Shown: piece by piece, positions 11,063 through 24,534 of the stretch
Numbering within the stretch: the stretch's first letter is position 1
Layout of the letters: each line of letters starts with the position of its first letter
Assembly: GCF_000002425.4 (NCBI RefSeq)
Contig: NC_037270.1
Span: 15,461,178 to 15,525,177 of the forward strand
Direction of reading: 5' to 3'
From: Physcomitrium patens
Taxonomy: Eukaryota; Streptophyta; Bryopsida; Funariales; Funariaceae
DNA: 64,000 nucleotides
Made by a program: the position numbers and the translations under genes
The notes under the pieces: generated by a model
Told to the model about the DNA's origin: nothing
The model's database searches: none
Seen by the model: only the letters and a program-made list of their open reading frames with translations

Positions 11063-12890
11063 GTTTTATAACTGTTTTTTTTTAGATATCAATATTTAAT
11101 TTTTTTAGATAATTTTTATTAAAAAATAATATTTACTTATATTTTGATATATATATAATATTAATTTTTTAATCTATCTAATTTTATCTTATTTATAGCC
11201 TTATATAATAAATAGAAGCTTATTTTATAAAAGATAATGTTATCACTTATTAATTTTACTATCTCCTTCAATATTATGTATATTTTTAAGGTGATTAGCT
11301 ATTATATTTTAAAATAAGATCTTCTTCAATTTAATGTTTTCTTCTCTTTTTCATCCATTAGGCATGTTAGAACATGATACCACCATCAAAGCACTATAAT
11401 TCATTACATCTAATTAAATTGCTTCAAGCAAATGCCATACTTTCTGAATATAATATATTAATCTTGTTATTAGATCCATGCTTGGCCTTCTAATTTAATT
11501 TTTCTTAATCATTCTTCTTTAGGCACTTATTATCATTGATTCAATGTCCTATTTAACTACATTTATTGCATTTGGTATGTGTCTTTAATTTATTGATATA
11601 TTTTTGTAACTTTTTTTTAAGTCCACAAGTCTTACTACTCTAGCCATATAATGCTTATAAATTGTTTTTATCAATATCATTCCTAAACTTATTGAAAAAA
11701 ATTTCTTTGAAAAGTTGAATTTAAAATTTAACTTTAATTTGTTAATTTGTGAGTATATTGTATCAAGTTGTCAACACTCTTTTGAACTTACTTAATATTA
11801 TGCAAATAATTTCAATGACAATGCTTACATCACTAATTTTTTTTTTTATCTAAAACAATCACCTATTTGGCCATAGGATCAATCACAATGATATAGGTTG
11901 CAATATCATGAGCTGGAATATCTATGAGAGTTCTCAATTATTCTCCAAAATTTAAATTTTTATTATTTCTTGATTTCATGATAATTAAACATGTTAAATT
12001 AGGATTTATATAAGTAGAATTTAGTTTTATAGAATTTTTAGGATTATAAACTTTGATGGTATAAATTATAGCATAATTCCTTGAATTAGGTTAATTAGGA
12101 TTAAAGTCATAAGAGTTCTAAAATTAAAATAATAACTTAGTTAATTTTAATAATTAAGAGGTTGTTAGTCACTACTATGAAGATTGATTAAAAGCCTATG
12201 AATTCACCTATAATTATTTCACATGATTTAGAATGAACTAGAATTATAATTTTTTAAAAGTTTTAGTGAAGTTTAACAATAGTAGTTTTGAAATTTCTTC
12301 TAATTCAAAAATTTAAGTGATATAGTAGTTCTTCTAATTAGTAGAAGCCTTTTTAATGCAATAGTCGTACCAGATTCATCCTGTGGAGTGAAGAAAATAA
12401 GATCATCACCTCCTTTAAAATACAAGTAGAGCAATGAAATTTTCATTTTGAAGGATTTTATAAGAATTATCAAGATCCTTGTAGATAAAAACTTTCATAA
12501 AAATTGCAATCGAGCATGAATTGAAGCATGTGAATAGTTGATTTTATCTAGAAAGGTATTTTTAATACAATAGTGAAGTTAGATTTACCAAAAGAATGCT
12601 TTCTTAACTATTTACAAGAGCCATCAATCTTAGTAACGAAATTGACTCTTGGATGAATGAAGGCCATAGATCTACATTAGGGATCTTAAAAATCAAAGGT
12701 GGAGATGTAGCCGCCCTTTTACAAACCACTATTCAATTGTATAAGAGTGGCTTAGTTCCTCAAGCCCTCTCTCACACCTCTTTTAGTAAAGGACAAAGCC
12801 ATGCCAAATTTTGGTCCTAAATCCTAAACTTAAATTTGTTTTTTATTTTTAATCTTATTGTAAACTTGTGATTGTATTTGCATGGATCTT
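11063..12890. other. Gene-free AT-rich stretch
   Basis: No supported gene. Positions 11200-11390 repeat sequence at 5950-6160. Elsewhere only short open frames with AT-driven composition are seen. A less AT-rich patch at 12600-12830 has no convincing frame on either strand. Confidence 0.5.
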
Positions 12891-12899
12891 GAATAGTGA

Positions 12900-13512
12900 A
12901 TGATGGTCATTGGATTTTAAGACATAGGTCATTGTGGTAGATAGCTCCCTCGGCCTACCAAATACTTAAAGGATTTAAGAGCCTCAGATTTTCCTCAATA
13001 AGTTATTCAATTTTTTGAGCTTTGAAGTGACATTTTTTTATAGTAATAGCTTTTATTTTTAGCTTTCTAATAAAGTAAAAAATTTCTTGATTTGAAGTAA
13101 GGACAAAATTTTGGTAGAATTTTGAGTATACATGGGTCGGCTACCTTAGTAGTTTAGATCATCCATTTTTGAAAAGATATTTCTCAATGCTTACTTATTA
13201 GATTATTGTGAAATTTTGGAAGTAATTGTATCTTTAATCTGAGCTTTTAATGGCATAAATTTCACTAAATTCAAAGATAAATTGATATTTTTTATAATTT
13301 TCAAGTAGAAGGAGGTTGCCTACTACAAAAATCTTAATCACTCAACTTTGAAGGAATATTTCTCATAGCTTAAATAATGGATTAAATTTAAATTTATTAG
13401 AATAAGAGCGCCTTTAAGTTAAATTTTTAATAAACTAAAAATCATTCAATTTGGATTTATTCATGAATTTTTTTTAAAAATTGGAGTAGAAAGGGATTGC
13501 TACCCTCAATTC
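12900..13512. repeat. Decayed tandem repeat, unit about 176-187 bp, 3-4 copies
   Basis: Marker strings recur at regular spacing. ggcctacc (about 12950), gggtcggctacctt (13136), gaggttgcctac (13312) and gggattgctaccct (13490) are 175-187 bp apart. Independently, gatatttctcaatgctta (13175) and gaatatttctcatagctta (13354) are about 178 bp apart. Units are strongly diverged, so the array is old. The period is near that of many plant satellites and of a nucleosome. Confidence 0.6.
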
Positions 13513-13759
13513 TTGGATGTTATCAAGGTATCTTTGCTTTTATCTCTTTTTAGTCCCACTTTTATTTTTATTTTTATATTAATTCATAACTTCCATATTT
13601 TAATTTTTAGATTTAATTTTTAACTTTTAACCTTTGATCTTTTTTTCTTTTATTTTTAATTTTAATTTTTGACTTTTATCTTTAATTTTTATTTTTAATT
13701 TAATTTTTAAGATTTTTACTTTTACTATGGATTAATGGTAATAATCTTGGATTTTTATT
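13513..13759. repeat. T-rich low-complexity tract (TTTTTATTTTTA-like)
   Basis: A run of interspersed ttttta, tttaattt and tttgac words with almost no G. It separates the 178-bp array from the family C LTR. No function can be read from it. Confidence 0.6.
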
Positions 13760-14195
13760 TTTATTATGGATTATAGTAAATATGCTATTTTGACTTAATA
13801 TGTGTTTATAATTGATAGGTAGGTTAGAAATTAACCACATATTGATAGCTTATAGAACAAGCTAATTATATGGTACATATATAAAAAAATTATTGAACAA
13901 GTTAAAATATGTGTCTTATAAAGTCAACATGTTTTGGAGGTCTTATAGATCATCACCACATAGCTCCTAGTTAAGAGTATATATGGAGGCAAGAAAAAAG
14001 CCTTCTTCACTCTTATCAACACCTTTTTAGTGGTTAGTCTTATTTTTAGACTTTCTAATCTTCTTATTTTTAGCAATAGCTATTCTAGTTCAATAATATA
14101 TCATCTTTGAGTGACTTTTTAGTTCTTTCTAGTGTGACAAAAGTGTATTGAAGATTTCTTCCTTTGAAATTTATGTCCTTGATAATTTGACAAGA
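13760..14195 (+). repeat. 5' LTR of family C copy 2 (left end eroded)
   Basis: Aligns with 29650-30060. Shared landmarks are the atatggaggcaag string near 13985, gccttcttcactctt, and ttctagttcaataatatatc through ttcctttgaaatttatgtccttgat. The left edge is uncertain because the first part of the LTR (29523-29640 in the other copy) has no clear counterpart. The expected initiator-Met primer site after it is not recognisable. Confidence 0.7.
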
Positions 14196-14569
14196 GTGCT
14201 GATTTATTCTTTATGTCTTGTTTTAGAAATAAAAAGATTATCTCAATTCTATTATTACATTTTGAAGGTTGCAAACTATCCACTTTTAAATAAAAAATAT
14301 TATTTTCTAATCTTGATCTTTTTTTTAAAGAGAGTCAATTATCTATCTTTGTAGATATTTTTATTTAGTATTAGAGGTTATAGATTATCCTCTTTTAGTT
14401 TAACTTTTTGAATTTATTTGAATTGTCTATGAAAAGAAAGATTATAGATGCTACTCTCAATGGAAATGAAAATAGATTTGTAACTATTGTAGATCTTCAT
14501 GAACTTGGCAATACTCTAAGAATAAAAATTTAATGTATTTCTAACCTGAATCATGAAGGTACTATGCCT

Positions 14570-15346
14570 ACGCCTATGGAAGAAGTTTAAAGTCTATGGT
14601 AAGAAGTTGTACAAATAAAGGAAATAAGTAGATTGATCTCGCAACCAAATCCATGGGATTCCACTTCTACAAGTATGATGGAGACAAGAATTAGTATGCC
14701 TAAGAAGTTTGATGGAACAAAATCAAAATTTTGAAGATTTCTACAACAAATCAAACTCTATCTAAGATAGTATCCCTTACAATATGTTGATGGATTTACT
14801 CAAGTTTAATTCAAAGATGTATTTCTATCAAGAAGTGCTCTCTTTTGATTTGCAACTTTAATGGAAAAGGATTTGTGACTCTTTTATAATCTGAATTCAT
14901 TCCTAGAAGTGTTTACAGCCACATTTGGTGAAAGTGAATAAGAAAGAATAGCAAAAGCCAAGGTCTTATCTTTACCGCAAAGATCATGGTCAGCCACTAT
15001 ATATGCTATTGAATTCCAAAACCTTACTTGCAATGTGGATTAAAATGATAAAGCCCTTATCAATCAATTTTAATATAGGTTGAAGGATAATATCAAAGAT
15101 TTATTACTGATAATATCAAAGGTAAAATCTTTGGAATAATTTATTGCTCAAGCCATTACATGCAACAATTAATTATTTGAAAGATGTCAAGAATAAAATT
15201 TTGGATAGAGAAGAACAAATCAAATAATGATAGAAGCTCTCAAGTTTTTAGAAACTTATTCATCAAGGCCAGAACCAATATAAATTGATACAGTACATTT
15301 TAAACTCCTCATGGAGTAGAAAAAGACTCAACGATGTCAAGAAGAT
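14570..15346 (+). pseudogene. Family C gag, 5' part, split by insertion
   Basis: Shares CCTAAGAAGTTTGATGGAAC and following sequence with the gag copies at 41590 and 63840 (PEKFDGTRSKF in protein). Several stops are present. It ends in codons for RCQED at the breakpoint, and the frame resumes at 25326 with the zinc knuckle (see finding). It is not functional. Confidence 0.75.
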
Positions 15347-16116
15347 TGTGATTGTCATTTTACTTACTCTAACTAATCTAATCAAAGTAAACCTATATAG
15401 GGAAATTCAAACACAGGGAAAGAATACCACATGAGCTTATACGTTAGGGTCACACAATTAACTGTATTCTACACTACTTAAAATAGTAAAGAAATACTAC
15501 AAGACTTTTTCTTGCTAATGAAACCCTTTCATTAACCGATAACCACTAAATGCAATCTGCACTGTCTCAAAAGTCCACACAAAACACAAAAATTCCATCC
15601 AACACCAGGAATAACCAATCTTACTCAATTAATCTGGCTTTATACAATTTCTGTTTTTCCAGATTTCTTCGGTCTGAACACACACAGTTTTCAATTAACC
15701 ACGATCATAATCTTCCAGTTATAACCAATCTTCACAGAATCTGATAACAACTTCCAAATTTCTCTCCTTCAATCACACAATACTTTAGTTACACACCCAA
15801 TATCTCATAAATCATTTCCCTGATTTATTCCACGAATTCTTTTTACAATATTCAAAACTTTAAGCAACAAAACAAAAAAAACAAGAGACAGCATCAAGCT
15901 TATCCCGGCTCATATTATCAGATTCTGGCTCTTACTTCCTCTCTCCCATCCTCTTTATGCTACCACAAGATACCAACTGCTACATCTCTAATGAAAACTG
16001 CTTTTCCTAACTATTCATCCATTTTACCTACTGAACTACCTTTTCAACAGTCATCTATCCATGTTTACACTATAAACTAAGTATCTACAATTTAGCAAAT
16101 AACTACTTATTCTACA
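15347..16116 (-). repeat. 3' LTR of family O element
   Basis: Matches 24555-25325 nearly end to end. In the first 160 bp I count about 14 differences, every one a transition. It starts TG and ends CA. Confidence 0.93.
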
Positions 16117-16134
16117 TAGCCCCACTCCCATCTG
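16117..16134 (-). other. Polypurine tract of family O element
   Basis: The minus strand reads agatgggagtggggcta directly before the LTR (TGTAGAA). This is the expected position and composition of a plus-strand DNA primer. Confidence 0.75.
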
Positions 16135-16193
16135 TGCAACGTCCTCGCAAACATAGAACCAATACATAACTAAAAAAAACTTCTCCAAAATTT

Positions 16194-17888
16194 CTATTTA
16201 TTTGATACATCCAATTGATTAATTACTACATTATTCGTTATTGGTTCTACCGATTCTGGCTCTAGTGGTACGTCTTCATCCTCTTCCAATATTTCAAGTG
16301 ACTCCTTTCTCAACTGGGCTGAAAGATCTTCATTGTATTCTCCCAATTCACGGACCTGAGCTTCCAGTTTCAAGATTTGGGCATCGCGAAGTTCCAACTG
16401 ATGTTGCTGCAGACTCATCCCTTTTGGGACATCTTCAATCGACACTTGAGATTGGCTCCTCACAGTTAACTCTTCCGTCAATTTTGACACCTCATTTTAT
16501 AAAACTTCAATTTCAGACCTCATTTTCTCCGTTTCACATCTCAATTGGTCACACAATAACGCTTTCTCTGTCACCAATAACTCTGGCTTGTCTACTTCCG
16601 CTTGCAACTGGCATTTGAACTTCTCCCATTCCAAATCCCATGACTTCCTACTCTGAATCAATTCGTCCCGTTGTCCTTCCACAATCCGTGAAATCTGTTC
16701 TTTTTCCTTTGTCCAAGCCTCATATTAGAGAATCAATTTCCGCTCCAGGACCAACTTGGCTTCTTCAATTTCTTGAATCCTCAGTTCTTGCTCCTTGATT
16801 TTTTGATTTTGATCCGATATCCTTTTTTTACTATCCTCTCAATCTTGTTTACTTCTGTCTTCTACATCCAATGCTCGTACCATACAATGTATTTACAAAA
16901 TATGCTTCAATACGGTATTTTTAAGAGATACTCCTTCAGGTAATCGACCTTCTGGAAACGCCTACTGGTTGATATCTATCAATAATGGGACTTGATTCTC
17001 CTCTTCCACTGCAATACCACTTGGAACCCGTCTCGCTTCGATAACCGGAGCTACCCCTTGAACCACTGTACGACTTGATTCTCCAATTTCGTGTATTACA
17101 TCCGCTGCATTGTGATTCTGTGCCAACAAATTTCGTTCTCTCTGCAAAGGTGCTGACACTAGTATAGGATTTTCCTCTTCTGACGGTGGTTGACGCAATG
17201 TGTGCGCGATGACAACATACACATAATTTGAATAAAACAAGGATGTGAACTTTCCCAATTTGAACTTGGCTCCTATCTCCGCATGAATACGAGTAGCTAC
17301 GTAAGCCACCCAGTTGAACACCATCCCTTCAAACACCCCTACTGCTGCATACAATAATCGTTTTGACACATATGTGGGATGTCGGTACAATCCTAACTAC
17401 CTCAGCACGAAACGCAACCATTTCACATATTCTGGTGTAATCGCCTTCTGAGTCCGCCATCCTTGACTCCTTTCAAACGATGACATTCCTCCCTTGAAAT
17501 ATCTACCTGGGCTGAAATCACTTGACTCATCAGTCCCTACTGCCATCTCTCCAATGGGAAGAAACAACACCTTTTCCAGGATTGTTTCATCAATCCCAAT
17601 AATTTGTCCTTGAACGACACTCGATCCATCCTCGGGGTCGTAATTCTCAATGTATTCCTCCACTAATGACACATTGATTGATGGTAAACGCTCTGAATGG
17701 TGCAAAAACTGGAACAGCTTTGCAGTCCAAAAATCCCTTATTTTTCTTTGCGTCCAACAGATTTCTAACTTTATCGGCTCCATTTTGATAACGATTATCA
17801 CAACCGGTGGTTTTGCTGTGCGTTTAGCTCTCACATTTTGGTCACTTTCATCTCTGTCTACAGCTCTCTTGGTACTTTCAATCACCAT
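16194..17888 (-). pseudogene. Extra ORF downstream of pol (564 codons), coiled-coil protein
   Basis: One reading frame from ATG 17888 to the stop at 16194 is interrupted only by nonsense codons at 17397 (TAG), 16962 (TAG), 16839 (TGA), 16725 (TAA) and 16497 (TAA), each one transition from a sense codon. The N-terminal half (residues about 1-250) is globular-looking, with a VVQGQIIGIDETILEKVLFL block that vaguely resembles the plant-transposon-protein domain of Athila-type elements. The C-terminal half has long Lys/Glu heptad-like stretches (IKEQELRIQEIEEAKLVLER; LRDAQILKLEAQVREL), so a coiled coil is likely. No signal peptide or membrane anchor is evident, which argues against an envelope protein. 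Position between integrase and PPT matches the additional ORFs of plant Ty3 elements. Function is unknown. Confidence 0.75.
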
Positions 17889-18209
17889 GACTCAAATGCT
17901 TACAGGTCCTAACCGTCAATGCGATTCTCCAGTATGCCCGAAACACTAAAATGAAACACAAATAAGTAACAACAGAATATAATATCACAGAATAATCTTT
18001 AATAGGAGCCCCACTCCTATTCCATTACTTAATGATGAGAACGACAACATGGTACCCATACTGTCTATTTCTCACTTTCTTCGCATCTGACACAATAGTG
18101 ATAACTAAATATTCTTGCAGCCGCCTCTACACCTTATACCATAATTAGGTCCCTCCTGAGTCCATTCGAAGTCCCCTCTCTTCAAATGAAATAAAACCCG
18201 TCCCGGATT

Positions 18210-21200
18210 TTAGGTATTATATAACCGTAAACGATTCCCATTAATGCGGGTATTGAAATGATGGCTCGTAAAATCCTCCAATTGAACAAATCCATTGGAA
18301 AATCCTTCAATTACGCGATATGGCCCATGTCAGCGAACTTGAAATTTTCTCGAAAAATGATTGAATCGGCTGACATACAGCAATACCAAATCATTGGGCA
18401 TAAAACACTTCGGCCGCAGTTTACTATCATAGTAACTCTTCCTCCGTTTTTGAGTGGCTTCCATGTGGAATAGAGCGACAACCCATATTTCATCCAATTC
18501 CTCCAATTTCATCAACCGAGAGTGTAATGACTCGGTGTCACTGAGGCATTTGTCTAAGGCAATACGTAAACTGGGAACCTCCAATTCGATAGGTAAAATT
18601 GCCTCTTGACCATAAACTAATTGGAACGGAGTAGAGTGGGTAGTTACTTTATAGGCGGTACAATAAGTCCACAAAGCTGCAAAGAGTTTGGTCTCCCAAT
18701 CAATATCGGCCCCTGAAATTGTCTTAGTCAAGACTTTGCACAAAATGTCGTTGGTCTTTTCCGTTTGTCCATTGGCACGAGGATGATAGGGAGTGGTCTT
18801 ACGATGCTTGATCTCATATGTGGTCGTCAAGGCGGCAATGGCAGCATTGATGAAATGGGTGCCTCGATCGCTGACCAATTCCTTGGGACACCCAAAGCGA
18901 GTGATAGTATTCTCATATAGAAAAGTTGCCACTGTACTGGCATTATCGGTGCGGGTAGTAATCGCCTCTGCCCATTTGGTGACATAATCTGTGGCGACTA
19001 AGATATACTGCTTTTGACCACGTTTTGACGGAGGTGCAATGGGACCAACAAAATCAATACCCCATTTTTCAAACGAGATCTGGGTCAAGATTGGTACTAA
19101 TGACATGGCAGAAATACCCGTAGGTCGACCAATTCGTTGATAAGGATCACAACGGCGAACGAACTTGTGGGCATCAGAAAACATTGTGGGCCACCAATAT
19201 CCGGCCATTAAAGCCTTGCGAGCAGTGCTATCTCCCACGAAATGACCACCACAACTATCCAAATGACAATCGGTAAGTATCGACTGTACTTCACTGGGAA
19301 AGATACAGCGTCGTAAAAGACCATCTTGGCCTTGTTTATACAAAGCATCACGAATCATCGTGTATGGGGCACTCTTCAGAATAAGGCGCTTCTTAAGCTT
19401 GTCCGTGAAAGTTGGCGGAAAAGTATGGAAGTTTAGAAACTGAATAATTTCGCTATACTCGAGGGATATCACATCCACCACAAATAATGCGGCGTCGGAA
19501 AGATCGTAGGGGACAGGCTCGTTGCCGAGAATATTAGACAACCGAGATAAATGATCCGCATTCGCATGTTGCTTCCCAGGTCTGACAACCACCGTAAAAT
19601 TGAACTCCTGAAGGAGTAAGACCCAGCGAGCAATGCGCCCACTCAATTGAGGCTTATTAATCAGATATTTGAGAGCATCATGATCCACATAAAATACAAA
19701 TGGATACCCAAGCAAATAGTATCGAAATTTTTGAACCGAGTATATCATACCCAATGCCTCTCGTTCAGTAGTAGTATAATTGCGTTCGGCAGCCACCAAT
19801 TATCGACTGGCATAAAATATGGGATGATCTAATCCCTTATCATCCTTCTGGCTTAACACCGAGCCAATAGCAACATTGGATGCATCAACATACACATGAA
19901 ATGGCTTTGTCCAACAAGAAACCACCAATATTGGTGCAGAGACCAATTTTGACTTTAAGACCTCGAAGGCTACGGTACACTCCTTGGTCCAGAGGGGACT
20001 AGTACCATCAGACAGAGGTTTCTTCAGTAAGTTTGTTAAAGGTTGACAAATAACTGCAAACAAACTTATAAATCGTCGATAATAACTGACATGACCAACG
20101 AATCCTCGAACACCAGAGATTGTCTCCGGTCTGGGTAAATTCATGATATGCTGCACTTTGTCAGGATCCATAGCAATACCACGACTGGAAACAATATGGC
20201 CCAATAATTTTTCGGACAGAACACCAAATTGGCACTTCTCCGAATTCAACGATATCCCAAGTTTGGCACACTGAGCCAAACATTTGTCTAAACAATGAAG
20301 ATGATCTTGTTTGGTACTGAATGTACAAAAGTCATCTAAAAAGATCTCCATAAATATCCAGAGATAGTCTTGAAAAGCCTGAGTCATCATGCGTTGGAAC
20401 GTGGCTGGGGCGTTACATAACCCAAAAGGCATCTCGCGATAAGTAAATGTGCCCCAATCCGTAGTAAAGGTTGTCTTGAGCTGGTCTTCTTTTGCAATTT
20501 GAACTTGATTATACCTGGAGAAACCATCGAGAAACGAATAGCATTCGTGACCGGTGACGGCATCCAATATACTATCCATGAATGGTAACAGAAAGTAATC
20601 TTTGTTGGTGGCTGCATTAAGTTTCCGGAAATCTTGACAAATTCGGATTTTTCCGTTCTTTTTCGGCACCATCACAATTGGAGAAACCCACTCACTATTC
20701 GGTACCTGGTAAATGAAACCCACTGCAAGAAGCTTGTCCAATTCTTTCTTCACCATAAGGAAATATTTAGGATTAAGGTGATGTTGCCTCTGGCGTACTG
20801 GTTTAGCGTTTTCTTCCAATATGATACAATGTTCACAGACATCAACGGAGATACCTTGTAGATCATCATAAGTCCAAGCAAAAGCGGATTTATGATGTAA
20901 GAAAAATTTTGTCCAACAGGTCAACTCTTGTTCCTTAATACCTTCGTAGATCTTAATTAGCCGAGGTTCGGCCGTGGTCACTAAGTTAATAGTTTGACAT
21001 ACATGTTCAGCAACAATACTCTGTTTCAATTCCCGCAGTGATTTAAAGTTACTCGGTATGTCCGACATATGCAAAGTAACGAATCCCGTCTCGAAGGCAC
21101 TAACATGGTGCACATCGTGCCGAGGTTTCCAGTCAATACTAACATAAGCAGAGTTTTCCGAATCCTTCAGGTATATCAAGTACTCCTCCGGACCTCGACA

Positions 21201-21722
21201 TTGGTACACCACCTCAAGGTGTTGTGCTGCCTCCACATTGGCCTCCGTACTCGGTACTTCTGTGTCATCCTCGGAGCTAAGCTCTTCGTCCAAAGTTTAT
21301 TCAGATACTAGCAACTGAGACTCCCCGTGATAGCGTACTGGGTACATTTGTAACACCATTTTATCTACACCCTTACCAATTGTCAAAGTACCCCGATCCC
21401 AATCGTTCTTGGCCTTTGCTTGATACAGCCAAGGTCGTCCCAATAAAATAGGATACGATAAAGTCGAACGTTATAAGCGAAAGACAATGTAGTCAATTTC
21501 ATATGCAATACCTGTAATTATAGTTTGAACACTCCGTAAAATACCCATTAGCTTAACTCGGCTATGATCTACCATCCGTAATACCAATGTCGTGGGGACT
21601 AATTGTTTCAGATCTAAAGCATCTATTGTATCAGCGTTCATTAAATTGACGTTGGAACCTCCATCTACCTGGACGCCAGAGATCAGAACACCATCAATCG
21701 AAACATCAATGGTTGATGCACA
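18210..21722 (-). pseudogene. Family O pol: protease, RT, RNase H, integrase
   Basis: The protease motif VDGGSNVNLM lies at about 21650-21680. RT runs from about 20800, with FLDGFSRYNQVQIAKED, MPFGLCNAPATFQRM and the intact active site IFLDDFCTF. RNase H has FHVYVDASN, TTTEREALGMIY and HANADHLSRL, so its acidic residues are present. The integrase zinc domain reads HLDSCGGHF then CDPYQR, where the last Cys is Tyr. The core keeps WGIDFVGP, VSDRGTHF and NGQTEKTN (D, D, E). The frame ends RLRLYNT-stop at 18210 without a chromodomain. Nonsense codons lie at 21471, 21297, 19800 (all TAA) and 18330 (TGA). There are no frameshifts. Confidence 0.9.
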
Positions 21723-24425
21723 TTAATCAGGGTTCAAACTAACTTCACAAACTTTCATATTACGATGCCGATGTCTTGTTAGGGATGAATTCAAGGTGGA
21801 ACGACACTCTGGTGCGATTGCTAGAAGTTGCTTCATAGAAATTGAAGATTGAATAGCATCCAAATCCTTTAAAATGTCGTAGTGTTCCATATTTAGGATA
21901 ATTTCCAATGCCTTCTTCCGTTTCATGGATTTGAGTTTAAGTCCGTGAGGTAAATTATTTTGCTGTCCTGGACTTAGAATTGGAACAGCAGCTTGAGCTT
22001 CCTTGGGACTACCTTTCCCAAGGGGATCTTTCAACAGATATGATGCTTCTTGGAACTGTGGTGGGAACAGACCGGCTCGAGACGAAACTGAAGACTCCGT
22101 AATTGGGACCTCATTGGGCTTCGCAACCAAATCAGGGCTCAAGATTTTTCCAGTGTCAGGACCTGAATGAGATGGATCCGTAATTGGGTGTGATTGGCTC
22201 TTCCCTTTTTGCTGACTCTTAATAACAACGGTATGGACACATTCCACCCGATTTACTGGAAAGTCTTGAGGACCTCGATTTATCCCCTCCATTTTTCCTG
22301 GACTCTGGATTTGCTGATCCCGATTATTGAAATTGAATGGAGCATTACATTGCTGATACATATGCCCTAAGTGCTTGCAATTCCTACAAACTGGTGCATA
22401 ATCGTCACTGGCTCTTAGATTGAGACATTCATTGGCATAATAACCAATCTATCTACAACGGAAACAATGCAATGGCCTTTTTGCACCCCCATCAGGCATA
22501 TTGGGTGTCTCCACCGGTATATACCTACTAGGTTTGTTCCATGTAGGTTGAGAAAATGATCTTGGTTGTTCCGGTTGTACTTGGTTCAATGGCATCGATG
22601 GAGCATATGGCTGATATCCATGCTGCTCCTTACCATAGTTCTGAGGATTTGATACAAACCCCTGATTATAAGTGGAATTTTGAAAATGATTGACTGCTTG
22701 ATTTTTTCGGTTAGATCGATTTCCATGCCATCCAAACATATTTCTTATTTGAACTTGATTGACATCCCATGGAGTTGGTGGAATCATGGTCGGATTACTG
22801 AATTGTTGTTGTCTTTGCAAATTCCAACAATTAGCGGTTAAGTACTTGCCTCTATAAAATGTATATTTACCCAACACTTGTGAAGGTGACAGGCATTCTG
22901 TTACCAAATGACCGTGGCCTTGACAATTACTGCACCATACATTGGTCCTAGTATTAGTTGGCTTTTGCCTCTTCTCCTTATCTTTGGCCATAATAACGGC
23001 CATTTCCTCCATTTTCTTTGTCAAGTTCAATAACAAGGCTTCATTGGAATCTTTTGAAGCTGGTATTATTTGTTTTTTTGCCAAAGTTGACTCTTGTGTT
23101 TGATATGGAAAATATGGAGCATACGCTGTTGTGACTTATGGTGGTAAAGCTTGCAATGGAGTAACATTAACTGGCCCCTGAGTATTGGCACTTGAATGGG
23201 CCACTATTTCGATCATCTGTGGATAACTATCCACTGATCCGTTCAAAGCCGGATATTGATAATTGCTTTGAACTAGTATCATCATGGCACTCGCAGTTAA
23301 AAACTGATCATAATAGCATTCCTCCCAAACCTTGGCTCTATCAAGGGATGCAGATACTGTAACTGGTTGAGCTTCTTTTACAAACATTTTTAGCTCTGGT
23401 GGGTGCAAACCATTTATTAATATAGATAATATAAATGCCTCCGACATTTGGTGGTTCGACCACTTACTAAGTGTATCGGCCACTCGGCCATAGTACGATT
23501 CCACCGCCTCTCCTAGGATCATTTTGCTGTTCATTAACCTTCCTTGAAGAGGGTCTTCAAAACCAATTGGTCGAAAATGGGTCAAAAATGCATTCTTCAA
23601 TGCTTCCCAGTTCGAAAATTGACCAACTGGTTGACGGTTATACCATTCAAACGCCATATCCTTTAAAGTTACTAGCAACCATCGTAACCAAATATCCTCG
23701 GTTCTCCCATTATTGGCGACACATGCTATCAAAAACTACGACAAATGTTGATCTGGATCCACATCCAGAAAGCCCCTAAAGGTAGATAATGGAGCTACGC
23801 TAGTTTTGCGATCACTCACAGTACCCATTTGTACTGCTATGAGAATCGCTGGACCTTCCGTCATCATTGAATTTGACAATGTGACACTTAATTGTTTGCT
23901 AATATAGTCTGTGTCTCTCCCAAATATATTTTTCGAACTTTCCACCTTGCTCAATTTGTTATTATTATCCTTGAACAAGTTTATTGGTTGAATAAGAGGT
24001 GAGAATGACGGATTTTGAAACACACTGAATTGGTCCTTATTGACCAATAATTTATGCCATTCTATGGAACCAGTTTTGATGGAATTGGTAGTTTCCACTA
24101 TTAGAAATGTACCCAATGGAGTACCCAATTCTTCTGTAATTCCTCCACTCTTAGTTAATGGTCTCAAAAAAAACCCTAACCTATTGACCAAATTTTCCGC
24201 AAGTGCTCTTGGCAATTTCTCCAACGGTATATACTTCTAAAATATTAAATGTCGATTAGCTTCTGGGTATGCTCGAATATGACGACAGGCATGCAACCAT
24301 GGCTTAATCCAGCTTTGTCTATGATTCCTTTTTAACTTTTTTTGTTCTCGTTTTGCAACAAATTTCTTGCTTGCAATCTCTCTATTCTTTCTCTTGACTG
24401 CCGTATTTTCTTTACTGTTAAGTTT
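21723..24425 (-). pseudogene. Family O gag, in frame with pol
   Basis: The frame is continuous with pol. Nonsense codons lie at 24237 (TAG), 23736 (TAG), 23136 (TAA), 22449 (TAG) and 21723 (TAA). The capsid-like region at 23732-23136 includes DMAFEWYNRQP and SNWEALKNAFLTHF, typical of retrotransposon gag. Three zinc knuckles follow: CSNCQGHGHLVTEC (intact), CFRCR-stop-IGYYANEC (His to Tyr) and CRNCKHLGHMYQQC (intact). No ATG is visible in the open part upstream of 24224, so the start is unknown. A Gln/Pro/Asn-rich linker lies between the knuckles. Confidence 0.85.
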
Positions 24426-24534
24426 TCATTCTTAATAACCATACTCTTTCATTATATTCTTTTGCAACTGCTACATATTTCCCATCTACTTCAACCGGCA
24501 GTTAACACCTAACACTCCATGCTATTATCAATTT

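Noticed and set aside
17397-17888. Extra ORF as an envelope gene
   Set aside because: No signal peptide, membrane anchor or cleavage-like site is evident; coiled coil alone is not evidence of an envelope.
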